57,577 bases of DNA. Source: Acidimicrobiia bacterium. Its GTDB lineage: Bacteria; Actinomycetota; Acidimicrobiia; IMCC26256; JAGNEX01. The DNA lies in NCBI GenBank assembly GCA_018003035.1, contig JAGNEX010000001.1, positions 125,519 to 183,095 of the forward strand, given 5' to 3'. The notes under the pieces are model-generated. The model saw only the letters and a list, made by a program, of their open reading frames with translations, had not been told where the DNA came from and ran no database searches. Positions 41,238 to 49,720 of this stretch are shown in pieces. Position numbers and translations under genes: made by a program. The number at the start of each line of letters is the position of its first letter. Position 1 is the stretch's first letter.

Positions 41238-41374
41238 CGCGCAGGGGCAGGGTTACGCGGCTCTCGTATGGTTGCTCCGTTCCTGCCACCAGGTTCGCGT
41301 CTTTCGGCTGACTGCTTATTGCTGACGACCGAAAGTCGCCGGGGGCGCTTTGTCCGGAGATCGGAGACACAAGC

Positions 41375-42319
41375 GTGAGCGTGATTCCATCCGAAAGCGG
41401 GCTGTCCACGAACCCGTTCTTGCGGTCAGCCAACAAAGAGCGTCACCGTCGCGAACGCCGTGTGCGGACCATCTTTAAAGGTGTGACCTTTCTCACCCTC
41501 GGCATTAGCGCCTTACTGGTGCTTTCTTTGGTCGGGCAGGCGCTTCAGTTCTTGACCCATATTGATCTCTCGAGCCTGCGGTCGATCGGGTGGTTTCCAC
41601 GGCGGGACTACTTTGACATTGGCACGCTGATCGTCGGTACGGGTCTCGTCACCGGGATCGCCATGATCGTGGCGACTCCCCTCGGCATAGGTGCGGCCGT
41701 GTATCTCAGCGAGTTCGCCTCGCCACGCACCTCGAAGTTTTTGAAGCCCATCCTGGAGGTCCTGGCTGGGATTCCGTCGGTGGTGGTGGGTTACTTCGCT
41801 CTCTCCTTCATCGGCCCCGACTTTGTCCAGTCATTCTTTGATACCTCACAGCCGCAGAGCCTCATGGCCGCGGGTGTCGGTGTTGGCATCCTCATCGTCC
41901 CGCTCATCGCTTCGATCTGCGAGGACGCGTTTTCGGCGGTTCCCCGTGAGCTTCGTGAAGCGAGTTACGGGCTCGGCGCCCGTTCGACGGCTACCACGCT
42001 CAAAGTCGTTCTGCCGGCTGCCTTCTCGGGCGTTGTCGCCGCGCTGATCCTCGCAATTTCGCGGGCGTTCGGTGAAACGATGGTTGTTGCGATCGCGGCG
42101 GGAGGCTCGGGTCGCTCACTGTTTACCGCCAACCCTCTCGATAAGGGCGAGACCCTCACCGGAGCGGTCGCGTCGATCGCGAGCGGAACCGACCAAGTCG
42201 CGGGCGCTGCTGAAGCTTTCAACAGTCTTTACTTCGTGTCACTCATCCTGTTTGTCATCACCCTTGGCCTCAATATCGTCGGTGGACGATTGGTCCGCAG
42301 CCGCCGGGAGAAGTACTAA
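41375..42319 (+). CDS. pstC: Phosphate ABC transporter permease PstC
   Basis: One of the two membrane permeases of the high-affinity phosphate importer. It has 314 residues and six to seven membrane helices. The coupling loop shows the EAA-like signature EDAFSAVPRELREASYGLGA followed by ALILAISRAFGETMVVAIAAG. The N-terminal ALQFLTHIDLSSLRSIGWFP is typical. GTG 41375 has GGAG upstream. The stop overlaps the pstA ATG by one base (TAATG). The 172-base leader contains the PHO-box array. Confidence 0.96.
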   Translation: MSVIPSESGLSTNPFLRSANKERHRRERRVRTIFKGVTFLTLGISALLVLSLVGQALQFLTHIDLSSLRSIGWFPRRDYFDIGTLIVGTGLVTGIAMIVATPLGIGAAVYLSEFASPRTSKFLKPILEVLAGIPSVVVGYFALSFIGPDFVQSFFDTSQPQSLMAAGVGVGILIVPLIASICEDAFSAVPRELREASYGLGARSTATTLKVVLPAAFSGVVAALILAISRAFGETMVVAIAAGGSGRSLFTANPLDKGETLTGAVASIASGTDQVAGAAEAFNSLYFVSLILFVITLGLNIVGGRLVRSRREKY

Positions 42320-43260
42320 TGGCAACTATCGCACCACCAGCAGAGGGCCAGTACGCCGGCTCGGTCGCCGCGACCATTCGTCGAAGGGGCAGGTTCGGCA
42401 ACTTCGATGGGCTGTTCAAGGGGATCCTTCTCTTTAGCCTTTTGACTTGTCTCGCGTTCTTGATGATCCTGGTTTCAGATGTCTTGAACGGTGGGTGGTC
42501 GACACTGGCCGATCGTGGCCTGTCGTTTCTTACGTCGGGTACGTCATCGAGCGCTTCGGATGCAGGTGTCTGGCAGGGGCTGAAGGGTTCGACCATCATC
42601 GCTGCCTTTGTGATGACCGTCGCGATTCCTATCGGCGTAGCGACTGCGATCTACCTCGAGGAGTACGCGCCGGATAACCGAACGACCCGCTGGGTCGACG
42701 TCAATATCCGCAACCTCGCTGGTGTGCCCTCCGTCGTGTACGGGATCCTGGGTCTGGCGATCTTTGTGAAGTTTGGTGAACCCATTACAGGTGGCCGGAG
42801 CGTGATCTCCGCAGGGCTGACAATGTCCCTGCTCGTTCTTCCACTTGTGGTCATGACCGCTGCAGAGGCGATCCGCTCGGTGCCAGCGTCACTACGCGAG
42901 GGCGGTTACGGGGTGGGCGCAACCCAATGGGAGGTCACCCGAGAGCTCGTCCTTCCTGCGGCGCGCGGCGGCATCCTGACCGGCGTGGTGTTGTCGCTCA
43001 GCCGTGCGCTGGGCGAGACTGCACCGCTGATTTTGGTCGGCGCTCAGACCGGATTTTTCTCATCTGGCAACGCTGGCTGGACCGCCGACTTTACCGGTCC
43101 CTTCACGGCGCTTCCGATGCTCGTATATCACTGGGCGCGCCAGCCTGGCGGCGATTTTGGGACGCTCGTCTCGGCCGCGATCATCGTGCTGCTGGCAATC
43201 ACCTTCGTGTTCAACGCTTCGGCAATCGTGCTTCGAGCACGCTCCTTCAAGCGGCGTTAA
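42319..43260 (+). CDS. pstA: Phosphate ABC transporter permease PstA
   Basis: Second permease of the phosphate importer; 313 residues. EEYAPDNRTTRWVDVNIRNL, GVPSVVYGILGLAIFV, AAEAIRSVPASLREGGYGVGA (cytoplasmic coupling loop) and LSLSRALGETAPLILVGAQ are family signatures. The start overlaps the pstC stop. It is the last gene of the plus-strand pst pair; pstB lies 2.3 kb away on the other strand and pstS is absent from the window. Confidence 0.96.
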   Translation: MATIAPPAEGQYAGSVAATIRRRGRFGNFDGLFKGILLFSLLTCLAFLMILVSDVLNGGWSTLADRGLSFLTSGTSSSASDAGVWQGLKGSTIIAAFVMTVAIPIGVATAIYLEEYAPDNRTTRWVDVNIRNLAGVPSVVYGILGLAIFVKFGEPITGGRSVISAGLTMSLLVLPLVVMTAAEAIRSVPASLREGGYGVGATQWEVTRELVLPAARGGILTGVVLSLSRALGETAPLILVGAQTGFFSSGNAGWTADFTGPFTALPMLVYHWARQPGGDFGTLVSAAIIVLLAITFVFNASAIVLRARSFKRR

Positions 43261-43406
43261 GCCGGTCTGGCGGACAGCGAAACCTTTCGCGGTAAACCAA
43301 ATGTTTGGGCCGGCGCCTCCCACACTTGCGGTGTTCCGATCACCCCGGACGCTCGGAGTCGTGCGGCCTGGTCGGGCGGTTGGCGGTGTATCGGGGCTGG
43401 TCGATG

Positions 43407-43420
43407 CCGTGCGGGCACGG
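43407..43420. terminator. Small hairpin between convergent pstA and regX3
   Basis: CCGTG and CACGG around a four-base CGGG loop, in the 198-base space between two genes ending toward each other. It is short and has no T-run. Confidence 0.3.
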
Positions 43421-43458
43421 ACCCGGCGCCAAAGCTCCCGTGGCCGCAACTCCACAGG

Positions 43459-44184
43459 CTATGAACGGATTGGGGCCAACGGCTCGAATCGGTAGCCAAC
43501 GCCGCGCACGGTGTGCAGTAGATCGGGTTCGGCCGGGTCTACTTCGATCTTGGCGCGCAGGCGTTTGATATGGACGTCGAGGGTCTTGGTGTCGCCGACG
43601 TAGTCAAAGCCCCAGACACGATCGATCAGGACCTGGCGTGTCAAGACCATTCCGGCGTTCTTCATTAAGAGGGCCAGCAAGTCGAACTCTTTGCGGGGCA
43701 GATGGGCGAGCACCCCGTCGACCGTTACTTCGTGCCGAGCGAGGTCCATGCTGACTCGACCGTAGTGGAACCCGTCGTCCACATCGCCGGTGTCCGCCGA
43801 CGTTTCATCCATGTGCTGGCGCCTCAGTGCTGCTCGGATTCGAGCGACCAACTCGCGGCTGCGGAACGGCTTAGATACATAATCGTCCGCGCCGATCTCT
43901 AGCCCCACGACCGCGTCGAGCTCGGAGTCCCTCGCTGTCACCATGATGATCGGAACGTTGGATTCCGAACGCAGGCGACGACAGACGTCAATCCCCGACA
44001 TCACGGGCATCATGACGTCGAGCAACACAAGATCGGGTTGGGATTCCTGGAATGCTTCGACGGCGGCCCGCCCGTCGCGAGCGACGACGGTGCGGAACCC
44101 CTCGCTGCGGAGCAGAATCGAGATGCTGTCCAAAAACGATGGCTCGTCGTCGGCGATCAACACGAGTGGTTGCGACATGGTCAA
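43459..44184 (-). CDS. regX3: OmpR-family response regulator, RegX3-like
   Basis: DNA-binding regulator that in mycobacteria controls phosphate-starvation genes. The receiver domain has ADDEPSF, the phospho-acceptor Asp56 in LVLLDVMMP, and VGLEIGADDYVSKPF. The C-terminal winged helix is complete (HLPRKEFDLLALLMKN, VRGVGYRFE). It has 241 residues. ATG 44184 overlaps the stop of the kinase gene (ATGA). Position between pst genes supports the phosphate role. PHO-box-like repeats before pstC are the probable target. Confidence 0.92.
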   Translation of the reverse strand: MTMSQPLVLIADDEPSFLDSISILLRSEGFRTVVARDGRAAVEAFQESQPDLVLLDVMMPVMSGIDVCRRLRSESNVPIIMVTARDSELDAVVGLEIGADDYVSKPFRSRELVARIRAALRRQHMDETSADTGDVDDGFHYGRVSMDLARHEVTVDGVLAHLPRKEFDLLALLMKNAGMVLTRQVLIDRVWGFDYVGDTKTLDVHIKRLRAKIEVDPAEPDLLHTVRGVGYRFEPLAPIRS

Positions 44185-45533
44185 CCTTGTTCTTTCTCGT
44201 CGGCAGTTTTGGATTTGCAGGACGGCACTGGGTCGGCGTCAGCGAGGGGAAAGCTGATCGCGACGGTGGTGCCGCGACCCTCGATGGAATGGATGGCAAC
44301 TCGTCCCCCATGGCCCTCGACAACGTTGCGAACGATCGACAGGCCGAGCCCGGTTCCGCCGGTCAGTCGGGAACGTCCACGATCTACGCGGTAGAAACGC
44401 TCAAAGACTCGCTCGACGTCGTTCTGGGGTATGCCGATTCCCGAATCGGTCACCGAGATCATGACTTCGTCACCAACGAGACGGGCCGACGCCACGATGG
44501 AACTACCGGGATCTGAGTAGTTGCTGGCATTCTCGAGCAGGTTCACCAAAGCGGTTTGGATCTGGCCCTTATCGCCGAAGATCCGCAGGTCGGGGTCGAT
44601 TTTGAGTACGAGATCCTGCGATCTCTGCTCGAGTGTTAGCTGGACTCGGCGGGCGACGCGGTTGATCAGCTGGTCGACGGTCACAACTTTGAAGCGGCTC
44701 GCGCTTGTCTGGACAGCGGCGTGAAGATCGAGCAGGTCTTCGACCAGGCTGGCTAGGCGGACTAACTCGTGTTGGACCCTTGAGACGAGGTGGGGTCGCT
44801 CGCTTTCGTCGGCCACCACGAGCGCATCGGCCAACACCACCGCAGCGGCAACCGGGGTACGCAGTTCGTGGCTCACATTTGCGACAAAGTCAGTCCGTAC
44901 ACGTTCGGCTCGTTGCGTTGCGGACACGTCCTCGGCAAGGCATGCCGATCCGATCGGGCCTTCACCTGAGACGATCGGCCACGCCGTGACCTGAATCGTC
45001 GTTGGGCTGGGACCCGTGAGTTCGATGGTTCGTGTCCCCCGCTCACCCGTTTCGGCAAGGGCGATCAGGTCGTTCATATGGCCGGTGATCAGAGCTTCGT
45101 CGGTGATGCTGAGAGCATTCGCCAAGTTGTACTGGCTAAACGCCGTCTCTCCCCGGACACTGCGAACCATGATGGCGACGTTCATCGACGCCACAGCGCT
45201 CTTCAAAAGCGTCACATCGGCCGAGTTGCGTTCGCTCGCGTCGATCAAGGCGTCGAGTTGCCGGTACGCCGAACGGTCCCCGACCTCGGCAGATGCCTGG
45301 TCGGATGGAGCCGTGCCCGTCGATGTCGGTTCGGGCCGGGCCGGTTCAGGTTCGGCCTGTTCACGCGGGACTGCGTCAGGGTTTACGGGAAGGTCGGCTG
45401 AAAGTCGTCGCAGTCTTGCGGAGATCTCGCCACGAAAAGTGCGATCCCGATTGCGCTCTTTTACCAAGAGCACGGCAAGGGTTGCCGCACACACTGAAGC
45501 GACGATGGCGATCCCGATTGCGACGACGTCCAC
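44181..45533 (-). CDS. senX3: Sensor histidine kinase, SenX3/PhoR-like
   Basis: Membrane kinase paired with RegX3. One N-terminal membrane helix (residues about 2-24) is followed by a linker rich in Pro/Glu and a PAS-like domain (about 110-205). HisKA follows, with the phospho-acceptor His222 in FVANVSHELRTP, then HATPase (NLLENASNYS, DSGIGIP, GGTGLGLSIV). GTG 45533 is chosen because it follows the pstB stop by five bases; the longer open frame upstream runs through pstB. It has 450 residues. The single helix differs from the two of mycobacterial SenX3. Confidence 0.9.
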   Translation of the reverse strand: MDVVAIGIAIVASVCAATLAVLLVKERNRDRTFRGEISARLRRLSADLPVNPDAVPREQAEPEPARPEPTSTGTAPSDQASAEVGDRSAYRQLDALIDASERNSADVTLLKSAVASMNVAIMVRSVRGETAFSQYNLANALSITDEALITGHMNDLIALAETGERGTRTIELTGPSPTTIQVTAWPIVSGEGPIGSACLAEDVSATQRAERVRTDFVANVSHELRTPVAAAVVLADALVVADESERPHLVSRVQHELVRLASLVEDLLDLHAAVQTSASRFKVVTVDQLINRVARRVQLTLEQRSQDLVLKIDPDLRIFGDKGQIQTALVNLLENASNYSDPGSSIVASARLVGDEVMISVTDSGIGIPQNDVERVFERFYRVDRGRSRLTGGTGLGLSIVRNVVEGHGGRVAIHSIEGRGTTVAISFPLADADPVPSCKSKTADEKEQG

Positions 45534-45538
45534 GAGAT

Positions 45539-46363
45539 CTAGCCGAACCGACCAGTTATGTAACCCTCGGTCCTGGGGTCGGACGGCGCGGTGAACATCT
45601 GGGTGGTCTCGTCGAACTCGACGAGAACCCCGGTTCGGCGCTCGTTCTGATCGACGTCGGTCGCAAAAAATGCCGTCATCGACGAGACCCGGGCCGCCTG
45701 CTGCATGTTGTGTGTGACGATGATGATGGTGACGTCTTCTTTGAGTTCGCCCATCAGGTCTTCGATCTTTGAGGTGGCGATCGGGTCGAGCGCCGAACAT
45801 GGCTCGTCCATCAACAGAACCTCAGGCTCGACCGCGAGGCAGCGGGCGATGCAGAGCCGCTGCTGCTGCCCACCAGACAACGAGAACGCGCTCTGGTCGA
45901 GCTTGTCCTTGACCTCGTCCCACAGCGCCGCTCGCCTCAGTGCCGATTCGACGACGTCTTTCATGTCGCCCTTCATCCGCTGCACCTTCGGTCCAAAGGC
46001 GACGTTGTCGAAGATCGACTTGGGGAACGGGTTCGGCTTTTGGAACACCATTCCAACCCTGCGTCGTACCTCGACGGGGTCGACGTCGGGGGCGTAAATG
46101 TCGAAACCCTTAAACAGGATCGACCCTTCGACGCGCGCACCCGGGACGAGATCGTTCATCCGGTTGATCGAGCGCAAGAAGGTGGATTTCCCACAGCCGG
46201 ATGGCCCAATGATCGCCGTGATGCCCTTTTCGGGTACAGCCAACGTGACTCCGGTCACGGCTTTGAAATCGCCGTAGTAGACAGCGACGTCTTCGGCGAC
46301 GATCGGCGATGTCTGAGCGCTTGATGCGCCTCCGTCTTCGGCAAGGGTCGGGTTGACTGTCAT
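45539..46363 (-). CDS. pstB: Phosphate ABC transporter ATPase PstB
   Basis: ATPase that powers phosphate import. Walker A is GPSGCGKST, the Q-loop lies in [17 protein letters not shown], the signature [15 protein letters not shown], Walker [15 protein letters not shown] and the switch His in [10 protein letters not shown]. It has 274 residues. ATG 46363 has GGAG closely upstream, and the open frame continuing far upstream (antisense to phoU) is not used. It leads the minus-strand set pstB-senX3-regX3, opposite in strand to pstC-pstA. Confidence 0.96.
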   Translation of the reverse strand: MTVNPTLAEDGGASSAQTSPIVAEDVAVYYGDFKAVTGVTLAVPEKGITAIIGPSGCGKSTFLRSINRMNDLVPGARVEGSILFKGFDIYAPDVDPVEVRRRVGMVFQKPNPFPKSIFDNVAFGPKVQRMKGDMKDVVESALRRAALWDEVKDKLDQSAFSLSGGQQQRLCIARCLAVEPEVLLMDEPCSALDPIATSKIEDLMGELKEDVTIIIVTHNMQQAARVSSMTAFFATDVDQNERRTGVLVEFDETTQMFTAPSDPRTEGYITGRFG

Positions 46364-46506
46364 GCTTCTCCTGTTCCCGGCTGACCAAGCAGTCACGGGT
46401 GACATCGATTTGGGAACGTCTGGTCGGCGCAGGCGAATGCTTGTGGCCACGTCAACACGCTCTCGCGTCGACATGGTCGCATCGCGACTCTGGCACATTT
46501 CTGACT

Positions 46507-46528
46507 GAACGCGAAACACTCGGTGAAC
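46507..46528 (-). promoter_or_regulatory. Candidate PHO box in front of pstB, overlapping the far phoU start
   Basis: On the minus strand GTTCACC is followed 11 bases later by GTTTCGC, a weaker second repeat unit. It lies in the divergent space between pstB and phoU, about 145 bases before pstB. It also covers the GTG at 46523, making ATG 46550 the better phoU start. Confidence 0.35.
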
Positions 46529-46549
46529 AACACGACCAAACGGTTCCTT

Positions 46550-47269
46550 ATGTCGCACACTGTCGACATGAGAGATCTTTTGGTTTCGGAACTGAACGCC
46601 TTGCGTGCCGATTTCATCACCATCGGCGCTCGTGTGCTTTCGGCAGTAAATGTTGGAACGCAGGCGTTCTTGGACGCTGATCTGGCTGCAACAGAAGCCG
46701 TCATTCAGGAAGATACACAGATCGATGCCCTGTGTGACGACCTGGAAGAGCGGGCGATCCAGGTCATGGCGACCCAGCAGCCAATCGCTCGGGATCTCCG
46801 ATTCCTGGTGGTCTTGCTCCGAAGCGTCCACGAACTGGAACGTGCCGGTGACCTGGTCTGCAACATCGTCAAGGGCGGCCGCCGCATCTACCCTCGTGAA
46901 CTCGATCCGCGGGTTCGCGGTGTGATTGCTCAGATGGGTAATCAGGCCGCACGCCAAATGGAGTTGACCATCGAGGCGTTTGCCGAACGCGACGAGAACC
47001 GGGCTGCAGCGCTTGTCGACATGGACGACACGATGGACGACCTCCTCAAGGAGCTGCTGGTTCTGGTGTTTCAAGGCGGCGCTGCTGACCACAATGAGGT
47101 CCAAGAAGCGGTTCAGGTCGCGTTGATCGGTCGCTATTACGAACGCTACGCAGATCATGCCGTCAACGTGGCCGAGCGCATCCAGTTCTGGGTTACCGGC
47201 AACTTTCACGGCCATGACCAGGACTCGGACCCCGACCAGAGCATGGGCCCGGTCGCGGCGAGCGGCTAA
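46550..47269 (+). CDS. phoU: Phosphate-signalling protein PhoU
   Basis: Negative regulator linking the Pst importer to the sensor kinase. It has 239 residues in two three-helix PhoU repeats. Metal-binding motifs ED..ERxGDxxxNI-like are visible as [13 protein letters not shown] in the first repeat and [14 protein letters not shown] in the second. The start is placed at ATG 46550; GTG 46523 and ATG 46568 are alternatives. It is divergent from pstB and converges with whiB, overlapping that gene's stop by four bases. Confidence 0.94.
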   Translation: MSHTVDMRDLLVSELNALRADFITIGARVLSAVNVGTQAFLDADLAATEAVIQEDTQIDALCDDLEERAIQVMATQQPIARDLRFLVVLLRSVHELERAGDLVCNIVKGGRRIYPRELDPRVRGVIAQMGNQAARQMELTIEAFAERDENRAAALVDMDDTMDDLLKELLVLVFQGGAADHNEVQEAVQVALIGRYYERYADHAVNVAERIQFWVTGNFHGHDQDSDPDQSMGPVAASG

Positions 47270-47673
47270 CGAGCGGCATTCGCAATGCCGCGGTTATCTA
47301 CCGCCTTCCCTGCTTCACGGGCGGCTCGGGCGGCTCTGCGAGCCGCTCTGCCGACCGGCAGCCTCACCTGAAATCCGGCGTTGGCTCGTTGTTCTTCTGA
47401 CTCACCGCCCCAAAAGCCATACTCGCGGCCGTCGCGTGCGCGGCTCCGGCACGGCTCGAGGACAGGGCACCGAGCGCAGTACTGCGCCGCGACTGCCTCA
47501 CGCCGTTCTCGCGCTTCGGGTCGTTCGCCCGGGCGCGGGAAAAACAGATGCGTCCGGCCTAGGCACAGCGCCTGAGCGCTCCAATGCGTCTCAGTCGACT
47601 CTGCCGCACCCACTTCGAGTGGGCCTGCGGAAGGAGGAGTGGTCGCGCTTGTATTTGTGATGGTTGGGTGCAT
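47266..47673 (-). CDS. WhiB-family iron-sulfur transcriptional regulator
   Basis: Actinobacteria-specific redox-responsive regulator holding a [4Fe-4S] cluster. The four Cys ligands are C37 (ALCLG), C66 and C69 (YCARC) and C75 (LEPC). The turn GFWGG follows at 86-90, then a basic tail ([13 protein letters not shown]) that can contact DNA or sigma factor. It has 135 residues. ATG 47673 is preferred; a longer frame to 47823 exists but has no ribosome-binding site. Which WhiB subclass this is cannot be set from sequence alone. Confidence 0.92.
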   Translation of the reverse strand: MHPTITNTSATTPPSAGPLEVGAAESTETHWSAQALCLGRTHLFFPRPGERPEARERREAVAAQYCARCPVLEPCRSRARDGREYGFWGGESEEQRANAGFQVRLPVGRAARRAARAAREAGKAVDNRGIANAAR

Positions 47674-47786
47674 CGCCCAAGACCCCCTCGGGGTGAGTGT
47701 GGGATGCCCCGCGAGCCTACCAATCGAACCCTTTCCATGAAAAGAAGTATTGGAAAGTATCTGGTTTTCTGATGCGAGATGTCGGG

Positions 47787-47792
47787 TAGAGT
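47787..47792 (+). promoter_or_regulatory. Candidate -10 of a leaderless promoter for the Cys-rich membrane protein
   Basis: TAGAGT ends six bases before GTG 47799, placing the transcript start at the start codon. The surroundings (47730-47775) are the most AT-rich part of this intergenic space. The -35 is not clear. Confidence 0.35.
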
Positions 47793-47798
47793 CGCCAT

Positions 47799-48101
47799 GT
47801 GCTGTTTGGAGCTGCCTGGCCAAGTGCCCTCGATTCGGACACCCTTCGCGTGGTCGTCGTCGTCATTATCTTGGCCATCGTGGGTATTTCCATTGCCCTG
47901 TCGCTGTTCATCACCAGAATGGTGACCAAGATGGTGGTGCTCGGCATCGGTGCGGTCTTAGTGATCACCTTGTGGAACGCTCGAGCCGACCTGGGCGACT
48001 GCGCCCAGACGTGCTCCTGTTCCCTGTTCGGCCAAGACGTGACCGTGGCCGCCTGTGAAGATCAGCTTCCAGGTGGCGTAGAGCTACCGGGCCGCAACTA
48101 A
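47799..48101 (+). CDS. Small membrane protein with clustered cysteines
   Basis: 100 residues, two closely spaced membrane helices (about 18-38 and 43-58), then a short outside segment with four Cys (DCAQTCSCSLFGQDVTVAACED). The spacing C-x3-C-x-C plus one further Cys suggests disulfides or a metal site. No family is recognised. The stop overlaps the end of the convergent hydantoinase B gene. GTG 47799 is used; no ribosome-binding site is visible. Confidence 0.65.
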   Translation: MLFGAAWPSALDSDTLRVVVVVIILAIVGISIALSLFITRMVTKMVVLGIGAVLVITLWNARADLGDCAQTCSCSLFGQDVTVAACEDQLPGGVELPGRN

Positions 48102-49720
48102 GTAGGCGGTTGCCTCGGCGACGTCGACGCCTCCACCGGTGCGTTCCAACCTGGCCCACTTGGGGTGACCACGGTGATGCGATCTCCAGGTTCCAAGGTC
48201 ACGGTGCTAGCGCCGTCGAGCCGGACCCGGGATCCGTCGCTTCTCACGACGACGTCCTCGCCTGGCATTCCGCCAGCGGCGCCGTTTGCCCCGCTGGCAC
48301 CCCGCGTTCTGTGGGACCCGATCACCGTGACAGTGGCGCGCTGGAGCGTCTCGATCGTTCGAACCATCCCGTCGCCGCCGCAGTGCTGCCCCTGCCCACC
48401 CGATCCGCGCGCGACTCGGTACTCGACGACGCGAAACGGGTAGGCGCGTTCAAGGGCTTCGATCGGCGTGTTCTGAGTGTTGGTCATGCCTGTGTGCATG
48501 GCGGTGGCGCCGTCTGCATCGGCGAACGCCCCTTGTCCGCTCGCCATCGTCTCGTAGTACACCTGGCTGCCCGATCCGATGATCAGGTTGTTCATCGTTG
48601 CCGGAGACTCCGACCGTTTTTGAGACTCGCGCAGTTGTTCGAAAGCGCGCATCGCCACTTGCGCGAGTAGTTGGCTCACTTCGACGTTGCCGGCGCCGAC
48701 CGCGCACGGCCGGATCGCATCCACAACGGAGCCCGGCCTGGTAAGGATCTGGATCGAACTGTCGACGCCGAACCCGGCTGGCAGCCCAGGATCAAAGATG
48801 CAACGCAGGGCGTAGGAAACGGCGCTTGTCGAGATCGCCCGCACCGCGTTGACACTCGAGTCGGTCTGATCAGAGCTCTCTGACCAGTCGACGATGAGCT
48901 GCAACTGGGATTCGTCCCCTATCACGCCAACAGTGCAGGCGACCGTGGCGTTGATGGCGCCGATGTTGAGCTCACCTGTCGCAGCGGCAGTCTTGTTGAG
49001 GTGCGGAGCAAGCAGACGCTGAACCCGGCGTCGCGCGTATGCGTGCTGCGCATCGAAGCAACGTGACAGAGCGCCAAACATCTCGGTCAGCGGACCAACT
49101 GCAGCTGTCAACTCAGAACGCCCCACCCGGTTTGCGCCGATCTGCGCGCTGAGATCTGCTGTCCGTTCTTGGGGACCGCGGGAGTTGGCTGCGAACAGTC
49201 GCACAAGATCCGGGCTGTACAAGGTGGGTGGGATGCAAAACCCTTCGCCGAAGAGTTCGGTGTGTGCAACCGACAGCGACCCAGGCGTCGGCCCACCGAC
49301 ATCGGCGTGATGCGCTCGGTTCGCCAACCATGCAACTACCCGCCCATCGATGAGGACCGGTGAGACCACGGTCACGTCGTTGAGGTGCGTTCCGCCCGAG
49401 AACGGGTCGTTCAAGACGACATGGGTTTCGTCATCGACCTTGTGGCCGGTCGTCCCGAGCCACGAGAGCGCGCTCTGTACCGATGCGGGCATGCTGCCCA
49501 GATGGACCGGTATGTGTTCGGCCTGTACGACAAGGCGACCTTCAGCGTCAAAAACGGCGGTCGAACAGTCAGCACGTTCGGCAATATTTGGGCTTACAGC
49601 GCCGCGGCGCAGGGCGTGACCCATCGCGGTTGCAATGCCGATCAGGCGCGCTCGACTGACGGCAAGGTCGCCGGGGCTAGGCGGCGGCCGATCGCCCATC
49701 TCACGGTCGAGGGGCATCAC
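48098..49720 (-). CDS. Hydantoinase B / 5-oxoprolinase HyuB-type subunit
   Basis: Subunit of ATP-dependent hydantoinase/oxoprolinase-type enzymes that open cyclic amides. Typical segments are NIAERADCSTAVFDAEGRLV, LGSMPASVQSAL, DVVLNDPFSGGTHLNDVT-like VVLNDPFSGGTHLND, NRAHHADVGG and GGDGMVRTIE near the C-terminus. It has 540 residues. ATG 49720 overlaps the HyuA stop by four bases, as expected for a two-subunit enzyme. The substrate (oxoproline, hydantoin or a related ring) is not determinable. Confidence 0.92.
   Translation of the reverse strand: MMPLDREMGDRPPPSPGDLAVSRARLIGIATAMGHALRRGAVSPNIAERADCSTAVFDAEGRLVVQAEHIPVHLGSMPASVQSALSWLGTTGHKVDDETHVVLNDPFSGGTHLNDVTVVSPVLIDGRVVAWLANRAHHADVGGPTPGSLSVAHTELFGEGFCIPPTLYSPDLVRLFAANSRGPQERTADLSAQIGANRVGRSELTAAVGPLTEMFGALSRCFDAQHAYARRRVQRLLAPHLNKTAAATGELNIGAINATVACTVGVIGDESQLQLIVDWSESSDQTDSSVNAVRAISTSAVSYALRCIFDPGLPAGFGVDSSIQILTRPGSVVDAIRPCAVGAGNVEVSQLLAQVAMRAFEQLRESQKRSESPATMNNLIIGSGSQVYYETMASGQGAFADADGATAMHTGMTNTQNTPIEALERAYPFRVVEYRVARGSGGQGQHCGGDGMVRTIETLQRATVTVIGSHRTRGASGANGAAGGMPGEDVVVRSDGSRVRLDGASTVTLEPGDRITVVTPSGPGWNAPVEASTSPRQPPT

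Noticed and set aside
46364..47215. Upstream extension of the pstB frame antisense to phoU
   Set aside because: PstB similarity begins after ATG 46363, which has a good ribosome-binding site; the extension mirrors phoU.
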